From: Cladophialophora immunda
Lineage: Eukaryota; Ascomycota; Eurotiomycetes; Chaetothyriales; Herpotrichiellaceae
Reading direction: 5' to 3'
DNA length: 64,000 nt
Assembly (NCBI RefSeq): GCF_000835495.1
Contig: NW_015622542.1
Coordinates: 5,044,485-5,108,484, forward strand
How positions within the stretch are numbered: position 1 is the stretch's first letter; every line of letters begins with the position of its first letter. The position numbers and the translations under genes are program-made. The notes under the pieces were generated by a model that did not search any database, was not told the DNA's origin, and saw only the letters and a program-made list of their open reading frames with translations. This document shows, one piece after another, positions 33,774-45,952 of this stretch.

Positions 33774-33853
33774 GTTTATTGACGAGCGTCCATATTTACA
33801 AAACGGAGTGTTGCAAGCAGGCTAACAGCAGGCGTTAGGTTCAAGGAAGATAG

Positions 33854-34742
33854 GAGTGGGAAGGATACAGTACCTTTACTCGTGTCGAGATTCCGACGTC
33901 GAACTGCCTGTTTCACGATCCGAAATCGCCATTGTTTGATACACCCTGGTTCCTCCTCGTAGACGGACTGGACGATTGCGGATTATTTGGGAACAAAAAT
34001 CACCTTTTGATGGCCATAGGCCTGATTCAGGATTTATCAAAAGTTCAGAACGTCAAAGTGATTGTTGCGAGTCGTCCTGAAGCGGCAATCGCAGAAAGCT
34101 TTGGCAGAGCACCTCTCTTGCGACTCCAAGATCTGACAGCCAACGATATTGAAGCCTACGTTCGGGCAAGTTTAGAAAATGTGTCTTATTTTCAGGACTC
34201 TCCCGGAGCTTTCGGACAGGGACTTGAAAGGCTTACTACTAAAATTGTTCGCAGAGCCGAAGGTGTTTTCCTTTGGGTCGTTCTTGTTGTCCACCCGATC
34301 CATCAGCTACTACTGGATGGTGAATCTGTGGCTACGCTCAATGAGCAATTGACCTCACTGCCAACAGATCTTGACGGCTTTTATGCTCAAATATTGTGGC
34401 AGCTTCGTTCGAGCTCAAGTTCTCGGGGTTTTTCCCTTGGTCTTCGCCTGCGAGGTGGATGTGGTTGAACTGGAGAGCGAGGCGAAGGTGCAACCCCTCC
34501 TCAGCACAACAGCCCTCTATTTTGCCCTCGTAATGACGACAACAGAAGTCATTGATGCCAGGATAAGGGTCGAAGGTCCAGAGACTGTTCGCCTCCGAGC
34601 AGTCGAAATGTCGAAAGTCCTGCATGAAGCGACTCAAGGTCTCATCATCCCGGAAGAGCGCAAAGGCGAGAATGGTGTAAATCTCGCGACATACTGTCGT
34701 TCGGAAATTGTCACCCTTCAATGTCCCTGCCAAAGCGATCAA
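33854..34742 (+). pseudogene. NACHT NTPase fragment, Walker B half and beyond
   Basis: The plus-strand frame, open from 33854, contains WFLLVDGLDDC (Walker B, about 33947-33979), then VKVIVASRPEAAI (sensor segment), LLRLQDLTANDIEAYV, AEGVFLWVVLVV and LPTDLDGFYAQIL, the normal order for a fungal NACHT protein. It has no ATG at the expected place and no Walker A upstream. After FYAQIL the frame ends at 34468, and likely continuation (VEMSKVLHEATQGLI) is in another frame to 34742, so it is also frameshifted or has lost an intron boundary. Together with 33351-33773 it appears to be one rearranged gene. Confidence 0.7.
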
Positions 34743-36496
34743 TGATAACAGCTCCTATTTTCATTGACCATTCTTCAAGTAGGAGAGCTATACCAGGAAG
34801 AACTTATTCCTGTAAGCGTTGACAAGCGAAGCTATAGTCCAACAATTAGAGTCACAGTCATAGTGACTGGTGCTTCTCCACTGTCGAGATGAATAAAAGT
34901 GCGTCCTTATGAGGTTGATGGTGAGGAGGCAAGGGCTATTATTGCATTCTTGTGCCTTTCCAGCTCCTCAACGCTCTTCCCATGACCAGGCTTGAGGCGG
35001 TTTCACGTTTCCTTTGGTTTTTTTTTTCTCTCTCTTCGCCCATCATTTTGCGAGGTCTTGCAGGCTGAACATAGCTCAATTTTGAGCCCTAGCTTGCAAT
35101 TTTAAAAGCGAGTGTAATAGGAGAGAGAATGCGCAATCAGGCTGAAAATAATAGAATCTACCGGCAAGGCCTGGGTGCGGTGGGGCACCGACAAGTACTT
35201 ATGAGTTAAACAGAACGCCCAGGAGGTAAGTTGTCTGGAAGATATATCGGCAGTGAAAAGAATTGATGTTGTCTAGGTAGCTAAACCCTCACTCAAAGCA
35301 GCCTTATCCCCTTCTTCAAGGATATAGCCAAATTGTTTGGCAATTAGGGTTTTCGTTATCAAGTAGGTAATCTCGGTGGCTAGGAGGAGGGTAACGGTGG
35401 GCAAATCCAACGTACAGAGTACAGACAGCGCTCAGGATTCCCCTCGCTTTAGACCATCCTTTGCTGGCTCGATCTCCTTGTTTATCACGCCGGGAGCAAA
35501 AGTCATCCTCTTATGTTGCTACTTGGGGCTCGCCCAATTAGCTACGCACTTAGCTTTCTACCAGAGCTCGACTTTTCAGCTACGCCACCATTTCAGCTAG
35601 CAGGGGTTTGTCTCGTTCCTCGCCAGGCCTAGAACCCTCACCCAAGAAATCCTAAGCTGGTTCTGTTTGTTTGGTGAAGCATCGAGGGCTGGACCAGAAG
35701 GGTTCTTTGCGGCCACATTCGCTACAGTCACTTCCTCGATCGCTGCCATCCCAAATCTGCCGACAGATCAACACCAAAACCTAAAGGCACCTATCCAGGG
35801 AATGCTTCAGAGAGACACCTCCAGCGAATGCTTCCAGACATCTTATCTCAATCACTTCGAGGTTCGGGTGCTCGTTTGAAGCTCTGTCCTTAGGCACACT
35901 ATGTGCTGCAAGCTTCTTGGATATGGCTACACACGAAGATGTTGTGCGAACCGTGAACACGGGAGCTGAAAGTTCGCTCCCGTCCACATCCCTGTCAAGG
36001 GAAATCTGGTCAGTTCTGGTCGCTGCGCTTCATGCATGCTGGTATTGGCACCACCCCTGCTCACACACGCCCGTCAATCTCCTTGTCAGTCCAAAGTCTT
36101 CCTCAGGAGATGTTGGTCGGACGGACCACGTTCCGCTGAGTTGATGCGCTTTGGTTTTACTGTTCATGATGTGAGTTTTGCAGCCTCCCGCCATGGCGTC
36201 CCATCTTGAGACCCTTCGAGGCAGTTCCAAATATGCTTTCATACATAATTGGTGAAAGCTTAAGGGTGCTCGCCGTATGTCTGACAGGCAGGTCTGAGGG
36301 CTCGGCCCTTCATCCTTACAGGCTGAATCAATCCAGGCCTTCATTGCGAAATCTGCTTCTGATGCTGGAACGGGCTGTTTAGTAAAAAACTGATAAGGCG
36401 GACCCTGCCCGGCCAGCCTGACAGAATGGAGTGTCACCGCTCTCGATTCTATTCTATGCTACGCATTCGTGGTTCTATAATCTCGAAACCCGAAAT
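34743..36496. other. Gene-poor tract between NACHT relic and tyrosinase
   Basis: 1.75 kb with only short frames and no recognised domain. It contains a 10-T run near 35019 and lies inside the span bounded by the two inverted tyrosinase copies. It may hold eroded NACHT sequence plus the tyrosinase promoter. Confidence 0.45.
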
Positions 36497-39036
36497 ATGG
36501 CACCCAGTGAAGCGGAACTCAACGCTGGAATCGTATTCGGCATCGGGGCCTTGAACAATGATGAGGTCCGACCAAGGCTGGACATCGACGTGATGATCGC
36601 CAAACAGCCGGACGCGTTCAATCTCTTCCTCCTCGCGCTCATGGATCTAAAGGCCGATACCTCGAAACTAGGCTACTTTTCTCTCGCGGGTAACCTCTTC
36701 CCTCAGCAGTCTTTACATTCAGCTCCGCTCTTCCTTGGCTAATTTCTTCGTCTCTCAGGAATCCATGGACTTCCCACGGCTCTCTGGGATGGCGTGGGCA
36801 AGAATTTCCCTGAAGGCACGGGAGGATACTGTGCACATGGAAGGCTCGTCTTCCCAACGTGGCACAGACCCTACCTGGCTCTTCTTGAGGTCCGAGACTC
36901 TTTAGGATGGTTTCGATTTTGGAGAAGGGGAGCCTGATGCGGGTCATAGCAAACCCTCTATCGCAAAATGCTGGCCATCGTCAAAGAATTCGACCGACCG
37001 TTCCAGTCCAGGTACCTCTCCGCGGCGAAGGCATTTCGGCTTCCCTACTGGGACTACTTTCGGCCCCGCGACGTCGACGCAAGGTTTCCGGGTATCAAGT
37101 TGGAAGGGAACCGGACGAGGCACGACTATGATTTCCGCATGCCCGACATCCTCAACGTGAAGGAAGTCATGGTCCGAGTGCCTCCTTACGACAAGTTGAC
37201 GGTCCTGAGCAATCCGCTCTACAACTTCAAGTTCACGGACAAGCAGAACCTAGATAAGGATTTGGCCAGAGCTAGACTGAGGGTATGTATTTCTAATCTC
37301 TTTGGCCGAGGGATCTTTTCACGAGACTTTCAACCAAACTCATGCTCGCAGAATTACAACCCTAATCGAACCGTACGATACCCCAGGGACAAGGACTCCA
37401 AGTACCACAACGTGCAGCAATTGAGCGACGCTCTCAACAGCGGCCGCGAGGGCAGAGCCTCGATGATGCTCGACATCTTGAACCCAAGCTCCACTCGGTA
37501 CCCGCGACTCGGGGATGTTGCGTCCGACTTGGTCCTGCGCGAAGGGGACATGACACAAGCAGGCCTGTCCAGAGCCACGTCTGGGATATTGCCCAGAGAC
37601 GGGGGTGGGAGGCCCGCCAGCTACGGCTCAATTGAAGCCCTGCACGGTAACTACCACACTCTGGTCGGCGGCCCCAATGGCCACATGTCGAGTCCGTCCA
37701 TCGCGGCGTTCGATCCTGTCTTCTGGCTTCATCACTGGTGAGCTCCCTCTCCGGTGCAAAACGAGTTCGCTTGCCGGCACTGAAACTCACTCTTTACTAG
37801 CAACGTCGACCGAATCTTCGCCATCTGGCAGGCTCTCCATCCAAAAGCCTGGTTCCCACCGTCGGGCCGGGACGCGAGAGGCCAGCGCCTGAAGCCGGAG
37901 AACGAAAAGGACTTGCTGCCGTTCTACAAGTTCATCTGCGAGCTGGGCCCGATATACTACGACTCCGACTGGTGCAGGGACATCGAGAGCTTTGGCTACA
38001 CGTACCCGGACCTGGATCGTCTTCGCGACCCCAAGGTGATCTGGAGCAGAGTGTACCACAGGTATATCTGGAGCATCCGCAGCGCTTCAAGCCGCAGGTT
38101 CTCGACGCCGCCCTCGGACATGATGCCGCTCAACCTCAACCGAGCCCAGGTCTTTCAGTACCCCGACGCCCACAATTCGAGAACTTCGAGTACTTCAGAG
38201 TCTCCTTATTCCGTGACGACTCGGATCGTGTTCAAGCGAGTCTCCTCGTCGGACCCGGACACTCTGACGACGGAGCAGCTCGCCGCGCAGGATAGAGGGT
38301 ACATGCCAGCTCCTAACAACGACATCGATCCATACTTCGACCGCGAGTGGTACATTGACAACGTCGTGAAAAGGTTCGTACCGTTGTCCGTCTTGTCTGA
38401 GCTTCCCCCTTGCGCTCTTTCGCTTCTTGACCTCATTTCGCCCTGGAAATCGAATGTGTCCTCGACTAACAAACCCCCCGCCCGTTGGTTAGAAACGCCC
38501 TGAACGGCCCCTTCACCATCTACTTCTTCCTCTGCCCCAGATCGAGATTCCCCGACGACCCGGCCGAGTACGCGGTCAGCCCCTATCTCGCGGGCATCAA
38601 CCACATCTTCGCCGCGCCGCGCGAGGTCTGCGACAACTGCGGCCGACAAGACGCCGCGGGGGTCCTGGCGTCCGACACGGTCCCGATCACGCCCCTGCTC
38701 CTCGATTACGTGGGCAACGGGGCACTGGAGAGCATGCGGGCCGAGCACGTTCGGCCGTTCCTGGTGAAGTACCTGCGCTGGAGGGTTGTCTATGTAAGTC
38801 TGGCCGCGCGCGGTGACAGTTCTGGCAGCAACAGAGCGAAGTGTTGTTGAGGGTGGCTTACCTTGGGCATGCGGCTGATTCCATCGACTTTTTAGGCGGG
38901 AATTTCGAGGGCGGATCCGAGAGAACTGCCAAACTTCGAGGTCTCGGTCAGTGCGAAGATCATCTACGACGACGGGTCCGCCACGTATGAGGCCTATCCT
39001 GAGGTTATCGACGACATCATCTACAATGCTCGGTGA
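36497..39036 (+). CDS. Tyrosinase (type 3 copper monooxygenase)
   Basis: Seven exons: 36497-36689, 36759-36889, 36950-37282, 37352-37737, 37801-38373, 38493-38793 and 38896-39036. They give 685 residues. The enzyme hydroxylates monophenols and oxidises catechols to quinones, feeding melanin-type pigments. CuA histidines are H67 (IHG), H91 (YCAHG) and H100 (TWHRPYL). C89 sits two residues before H91, as in the Cys-His thioether of Neurospora tyrosinase. CuB histidines are H317 and H321 (ALHGNYH) and H346 (FWLHHCNVDR), with the 4- and 25-residue spacing of the Neurospora enzyme. Intron 4 interrupts the HHC codon triplet. The long C-terminal part (about 250 residues) matches the latent-form lid domain. 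No signal peptide, as usual for this class. Confidence 0.94.
36744..36833 (+). repeat. Source copy of inverted tyrosinase repeat
   Basis: Spans the end of intron 1 and the first 75 nt of exon 2 of the intact tyrosinase gene. The inverted partner is at 33261-33350. The intact copy has an open frame, so it is taken as the source. Confidence 0.9.
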
Positions 39037-40092
39037 ATGCTTGTTTCCTCGCTCGGGTTTCGCGTTGCAGCGTTCGGCTTGTCGTGACCACTTGTCTCAG
39101 CTGCAAGACGATACAATACCTCTACCGCCTTTACTATTAAATCGGTTGTGTAATTTGGTGGGTTCTCTGGGTCACAGTGGGCTGGCAGCCATATGTCTGA
39201 AGTTTCAGTCTGAAGAAGCCCCCGCCCTCCGATTCTGAAGCGTGTTGAAGCTTGTGATGGAGGATGTCATTCCAGGAAGAGCTTCGGTTGAGTTCTGGGT
39301 CTTTGATATGACAATGGTCATCAGAGCTGCTCTATCAGCTTACCTTGGCGGCAAGATACAGCATCAGACTCTGCTGCGCGTCAGGGCGACATGGCAACAA
39401 GCCAGGGAAGCGTACCGGCAGGGGTATCATTTGTGCATGGAAGTTTGGGGAAGAAACGTGTAAAAGCAACAGGACTGCATCCATGATGAATATACGGAAA
39501 CGGTCGAGCCTAATGTAGCTTTGTATTCTACCAAGGGGCTTTCAGCCTTATCATTGTCATCTTGTGCCCTTGTGAAAGTCGTGATGGTACCTTTCTGCTG
39601 AGCACCTGAACAAGACCCTGAAGGTCTCATCCAAGTGAGTACGATCTAAGCATTGTTCTTCCCAAGTTTAACACTGCAACGACCTCATCTCTCAAGCCAG
39701 GTGTTGCGCGAGGCTCCCCACAAGACACCTATAGCAACAGTCTGAGTCGACATTGACCGTTTACCATTCCCAGGCGCCCAACAATGACATTCTTGCAGTG
39801 TCTATCAAACAATGTGCACCAGAAGGCCTCACTGGACAACCGCAATATGTCTGGTATACGCGAGGAGTCCGCGGACACATGCGGGTGCGGTCTCTTTGTT
39901 TAGCGTCTTAGAAAGCTTCATAAACAACATTGATTCTTTTGATGCCCTTGTCGCTCACAATCTCAAGACAAACACCATTGTCAAGCTGACTTTCCTTGAC
40001 AACAAAGTCCTTTGTGCAAGCCCTGGGTGTAAATACCCGTAGTGTCCACCAGCAGTTACTCCAGTCCACCACCACGCAGCTTGTCGATCAGG
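39037..40092. other. Intergenic, no gene seen
   Basis: 1.06 kb after tyrosinase. Small plus-strand frames (such as 39242-39463 and 39812-40042) have no family resemblance. Confidence 0.45.
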
Positions 40093-40935
40093 ATGACGGG
40101 CGCCCAAGAGATACCAGTCATCGTCGTCACGCCGCCTCCGGAGGATGGCCCGACGTCGACCGTCGGTATCCTGACGGCGCGGCACTGGGGGCTCTGGGCC
40201 AGAGGGGCTCTGCGAAAGTTAGACCGAACAAGTGCAAAGGGGCAGAACTACTCGACCAAGCCCGGCGACGACGTCGAGTTGGTCGAGTTGCCAGGTGTTG
40301 AGCCAACTGGCGGTAAGTTGTCAACCGATGCAGCTGCTGGACAACAGGCTGAAGGAAAATACAGACAAGTTGAAGCCCACGATAGACCTGCTGCGGCGGC
40401 TCCTCTCGAGAAACGAACCGCCAAAGGACACAAGAACACCAAAGAACCAGACCGACATCGAACTAAGGAAGTATCACACAAGCGGTTGATCAACATCGGC
40501 CTCGACCACGCAGCAATCTCAGAATCCGACAGGCTGATATTCTGCAAGAAGCATTCGGCAGTCCTGGAATCCATCAGGTTTCGTGGTGAGATGATGCATG
40601 CATTTGAGCAAGAATGCAAGCAGCCATGGTACAACGGTATCGAGCTTGAAGATGACCTCGCATCGCTTCTTCCGTCAACAAAGCACATTCGAATGAAGGC
40701 AGAGGAGCTGCTGAAGGATTTCGCCGAGAATCCAATCCCAGATATCAGAGACGTGCTCGAAGACAAGAGACAACGCAAGCCAAGTGTTTGCAAGGTGTGG
40801 CGTGAGATGCTGGAAACCCATGAAAGAGAATATGGAGAGACACCACTGTTTGAGCCCTTTGTGCTGGATGACTGGAAAGAAGATAGCTATCAGACCTGGG
40901 GGGAGATACTCGATGAGAAGTCCGGGGAGAATTAG
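40093..40935 (+). CDS. Hypothetical protein
   Basis: Frame of 280 residues from the ATG at 40093. The N-terminus (TGAQEIPVIVVTPPPEDG) and an acidic/basic C-terminus (HAFEQECKQPWYNGIELEDDL, VWREMLETHEREYG) are hydrophilic, without membrane segments. A strong donor, GGCG/GTAAGTT at 40314, is followed 52 nt on by ATACAG. Splicing there moves into a frame with a more protein-like DKLKPTIDLLRRLLSR stretch that soon stops, so there may be two introns or a frameshift. I do not recognise the family, and the model is tentative. Confidence 0.45.
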   Translation: MTGAQEIPVIVVTPPPEDGPTSTVGILTARHWGLWARGALRKLDRTSAKGQNYSTKPGDDVELVELPGVEPTGGKLSTDAAAGQQAEGKYRQVEAHDRPAAAAPLEKRTAKGHKNTKEPDRHRTKEVSHKRLINIGLDHAAISESDRLIFCKKHSAVLESIRFRGEMMHAFEQECKQPWYNGIELEDDLASLLPSTKHIRMKAEELLKDFAENPIPDIRDVLEDKRQRKPSVCKVWREMLETHEREYGETPLFEPFVLDDWKEDSYQTWGEILDEKSGEN

Positions 40936-41070
40936 CAGAGGTCGGAACGCTGTTGACCAGCGAGTATGGGAGGCATTCTGGCGGGACTCGTAGAAAAAGA
41001 GGATAAATGAGTGACTGCGACGATTTGGCTGTGTCACTCGATCAATATGCAACATTGCGTCATGAACTGG

Positions 41071-41076
41071 ACGCGT
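41071..41076. promoter_or_regulatory. MCB (ACGCGT) box before thymidylate synthase
   Basis: ACGCGT within GGACGCGTCG, 94 nt before the start codon of thymidylate synthase, with a related TCGCGTC right after it. In yeasts this MluI cell-cycle box binds MBF and drives G1/S transcription of the thymidylate synthase gene and other DNA-synthesis genes. The site is seen directly; its use here is inferred. Confidence 0.6.
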
Positions 41077-41127
41077 CGAGTCGCGTCTTGCTTTGCCGTA
41101 TTCCTTCTTCCCCTCGTCCCTCATTGA

Positions 41128-42324
<1,197 letters not shown>

Positions 42325-42615
42325 TTACGAGGAAACGGGAACGGGATCTGGAAGGTATTCAACATACGTTGGAAAGGAGCATTAGAAGACAAGGATTATG
42401 TATTTCGTATTTTGATGGGTGGTGAATAGATGTCGTCCATTGTCCAGACATCCAGGTATATTGGTTCTTTCCTCTGAGCCCAATTGAATATGTTTTGCTC
42501 ATTATGCTATGACCTGCTCCGCGCTGGATCGCTCGTCATGCCCGCATCCCGGTGAACGCCGCCGCTATGCAACAACATGTGTAATTTTCACAGACAAAAT
42601 TCTGGGAGTTGTAAT

Positions 42616-43539
42616 TCACTTTGTATCCTCCTTGGGACCAACGCCTCTTAACAGCACCACCGTGTTCCCATTCCCCAGACACGCCCCGATCTTTTCGCTA
42701 AACTCCAACAACCTGCCGCCTTCGACGTGGTAGACCCGCAATCTCTGCTCCTCGGTCTCGACACGATTGTTCACGTTGGCGACCTGCAGTCTCTTGGCGG
42801 CGTCGTCCAGCATGCGGCCGACGGCCCACTCGGCGGAGAAGAACAGGTCGGCCTTGGGCAGCTTGGCCGTGGTGGAGGCGGCCTCGGCCTCGACGTGGAG
42901 GTACACGCGCTTCTCGGGCGGGAGCTTGTCGTCGCCCCTTGCGGTCCTCTTGAGGGCGTTGAGCGCGGCCATCTGCGCAGCCTTGCTCGACGGGCTGGGC
43001 TTGGGGGTCAGCGCCTCCTGCCGCTCCTTGCCCCAGGTCTTGAGCCGGCCGAACCCGATCCGCAGCTTCTCCTTGTTCGACTGCATGGCGACCTCGAGCG
43101 GCCGCGCCCCCAGCGGCGTCAGGTTCTTGCAGTCGTGGTCCTCCCGGAAGCGGTGCTTGAGGCAGTACGTCCGGTTGCACTGCGGGCAGTGCACGCCCAG
43201 GTTCTGCGAGGTGTTGACGAATGTCTTGCACGCCGTCTCGGCGCATTGCGTCGCGTTGCTGTGGTTCGGCTTGCCCTGGCCCGCGGCGTGGTTGTTGGCC
43301 AGGGAGGATCGCCCGACGCTGTTGCGCCGTCGGTTCTTGGCCCATTCGCCGGCGCGGGGGCACTTGTGGGCGGTCTCGCTGCGGTGGTCGAGGCAGTAGG
43401 TGTGCCGGCAGGAGTCGCACCGGAAGGGGAGGAAGTCGAGTTGGTGGCAGTAGGCGAATTCGCAGTGCGCGCCGATGGCTTCGACGTCTCGGTCCATGGC
43501 GGTATATGATGCCTCGGGGGGTGTGGTTGAGGCAGACAT
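42616..43539 (-). CDS. CUZ1: AN1 zinc-finger protein, Cuz1-like
   Basis: 307 residues from the ATG at 43539. A later ATG at 43497, just before DVEAIGAHC, is an alternative, and the frame is open upstream to 43620. Two AN1 fingers lie in the first half: CEFAYC...CDSCRHTYCLDH...HKC, and CAETAC...CPQCNRTYCLKH...HDC. After a basic linker, a C-terminal ubiquitin-like segment (VYLHVEAEA, AVGRMLDDAAKRL, NTVVLLRG) completes the layout of yeast Cuz1 and human ZFAND1, which bring Cdc48 and the proteasome together during arsenite stress. The gene is GC-rich, producing long false frames on both strands. Identity by architecture is good; cellular role is inferred. Confidence 0.85.
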   Translation of the reverse strand: MSASTTPPEASYTAMDRDVEAIGAHCEFAYCHQLDFLPFRCDSCRHTYCLDHRSETAHKCPRAGEWAKNRRRNSVGRSSLANNHAAGQGKPNHSNATQCAETACKTFVNTSQNLGVHCPQCNRTYCLKHRFREDHDCKNLTPLGARPLEVAMQSNKEKLRIGFGRLKTWGKERQEALTPKPSPSSKAAQMAALNALKRTARGDDKLPPEKRVYLHVEAEAASTTAKLPKADLFFSAEWAVGRMLDDAAKRLQVANVNNRVETEEQRLRVYHVEGGRLLEFSEKIGACLGNGNTVVLLRGVGPKEDTK

Positions 43540-43976
43540 GGTGGGCGACGAGGAGCGGTTTAATAGGATGTTCCTGTGAGTAATCCGTGGCCTTCTTTGG
43601 CAGTGTGGTTCCGTCGCCACAGCGGCAGGCGGAGGAGGGACTCGTCACGGTCGCAGGGTGAGGCTGATGTAGTGGGAGAGGGATGAGGCTGGAAGATTCG
43701 GGACGCTGCTGCTGCGCCAACAATTCCCCGCGCCGAGGCTGAGTTCAGCCTCGCCTCCGCGTTTGTCAGCCTCGTGGCAAATATGCTTTCAACCAGCATG
43801 GCGATCTCTCCTTCGCCTCATCTTGGCTATTGCGTCTTCAACATGATTCTCCTGAGAAAAAGCTGCTGGAAAATGTATATACAGTGTCCTCTATACACAT
43901 AGACGCGGTTTAAGACCGAGTACTCGTGATATATACCAGCATCCCCTCCCCTGGCAACATAAAGATTGAGTCGGCG
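43540..43976. other. Upstream spacer of AN1 gene
   Basis: About 440 bp between the AN1 gene start and the stop of the alcohol dehydrogenase, both on the minus strand. No supported gene. Confidence 0.45.
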
Positions 43977-45204
43977 TCAGTCCCAGACCAAAACGGCCTT
44001 GACGGTGGTGCCACTGTGTATGTCATGGGCGGCCTTCTCAATATCCTTGGCGCGATATGTCTTGATGAGCTGGTCGTAGGGAAACCTCCCTTCCTGATGC
44101 GCCGCCAATAGTCTTGGTAGAAACTCTTGAGGATAGCAATCTCCCTGGTTGCAGCCAACGTAGCTGCACCCTGCATTGACCATCTCAAACATGTTCAATG
44201 ACGCTTCTGCTGATAGCTTGGGAGCACTGTCAGCTTGTACGGTGATTTGGGAGAATGGTGTGGACATACATCGCCAACGCCCACTGTTACGACCTTCCCT
44301 TTCCGTGCAGCACTGTGAATGAGTTCCTTAATCACCTCTGGCTTCCCTGTGGTGTCGATAGCACCATCCACGCCACGCCCGCCTGTGATATCTAGGAGGA
44401 CTTTCATGAGTTCAGGTCGGACTTTGGAGTTGACACCGTGGGTTGCGCCGAATGAGCGGGCCAGTTCGAGCCTCGTAGGGACGATATCGATGGCGATGGT
44501 CTTCTTGGGTGGCGTTTCGAGCATCTTCAGAGCCATGATTGCCGATAGTCCCACGGCTCCAACACCTACAACAGCGACCGTCATCTCCGAAGCTGGCTCG
44601 ACCACGTTTAGCATTGCTGGCCATGTCAGTGGGAATTCTGGTGGAGGCCATCGAAGCAGAAGTTACCTCCCGCGCCCGTCATGATTCCGCAGCCGAGAGC
44701 CGCGACCTGCTCAAAGGGCAAGTCCTTGTCAACCTTGACCAATCCATTTTGAGACACCAAGATATGCCTCGCAAAGCTGCTCTGTCCGAAGAAATGACTC
44801 GTGATCGGTCTCCCCGTACTGAGGCTCGAGAATACCTTGGACCCGTCCAGCCGCCCAATTCCAAAATTGTACTGAAACCACAAGTCGCAATAAGACGATT
44901 GCTTGCGCAGACAGTACTTGCACTCCCCACACGAGCTGAAGACGACCGTGACGTGATCCCCGTTCACGAATCTCGTGACGTTGGATCCCGTGCGCTCGAC
45001 GACACCCGCGCCCTCGTGGCCCAGGACAGCCGGGAACAGCTCGGGCATGGTCTTCTCCTTGGCGAAGTTGAGGTCGGTGTGGCACACGCCGGTGGCCTTG
45101 ATGCGGACAAGCACTTCATCCGCGCGGAGATTATCGTGAAGCTCGATCTGCTGGTATTGGAAGGGTGCGCCAGGTTTGGACACCACGATCGCGTCGGTGA
45201 TCAT
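43977..45204 (-). CDS. Zinc-dependent alcohol dehydrogenase (MDR family)
   Basis: Three exons, 45204-44667, 44616-44270 and 44216-43977, with 50- and 53-nt introns, give 374 residues. The start is the ATG before ITDAIVV. Catalytic zinc ligands are GVCHTD, GHEGAG and the Cys in LGCGIMTGAGG. The structural zinc site is CGECKYCLRKQSSYC with four cysteines. The Rossmann motif is VGVGAVGLSAIMALKM, and an Asp at the end of the next strand (AIDIVPTRLE) points to NAD rather than NADP. The splice chosen for intron 2 (acceptor CCCAAG) keeps GVGD joined to LSAEASLNMFEM. The sequence is closest to the class III/aryl-alcohol dehydrogenase type, and the exact substrate cannot be read. Confidence 0.9.
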
Positions 45205-45952
45205 GTCGATGGCGGGGATTTGGGGAACTCGCAAATCGGGTGCTCCTCGTTGCTTCTAGGTGGTCAAGTCATTGCATCTTCAAACACGCTCAAGTCAAGC
45301 TGCTTCAGGGGTTTTGGGGGCTGTTTATCTGAGCTTGGATCGAGATAAAAGTGCACGAATTGGTTCGTACGTTACATGTGAACAAACATTCGAGAGGTTC
45401 GTGCTGGGCTGTGCGGGGAACCAAGCAGCATCAGAGCATCAGAGCATTCGATCAGTCGAACCACAGACGCCGCAATCATGCGATGATCCACAGTCTTCTC
45501 ACTCCAGTCTTTACTTGTGAAGGAAATACAGCAAGCTCCTTTGTAAATGGTAGGCCTTGTTTCCTGGTGCCAGTGCACGTCCAGCGGCGTTTCTTCCCAC
45601 AGCCAACTATGCATGAGTGATGCCATTCGGGCTCATGCTTGTCTTCAGCTACACCTACGATAATATCAATCGATTGAATCTGGATTGAGGCAAATGAGAT
45701 CCTTTCCCGCAATGGCCAGTGGCCAGCGCGCTTCGACCAATGCCTTCAGCTGCATTCTACCCCCCTTTGGTTGTCTGGAGGCAGCCAACAATCAACTATC
45801 CAGAGAGCTGTGGAACACTACCACTGTGACCTTTACTGCATCAAGGTCTCAGAAATTATTGCCAAAAGGCAATGAAATCGACTAAGATGGTCAGAGCCCT
45901 TCCGACAATCAGACAGTAGACCGCCAATGTCCATAGGAAAGAGCCTATCAGA
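45205..45952. other. Intergenic, promoter of alcohol dehydrogenase
   Basis: About 750 bp between two minus-strand genes, upstream of the dehydrogenase and downstream of the NACHT gene. No gene seen. Confidence 0.45.

Noticed and set aside
42698..43723. Frames of 341 codons (minus) and 260 codons (plus) over the AN1 gene
   Set aside because: Same GC-driven effect; only one frame contains the two zinc fingers and the ubiquitin-like segment.
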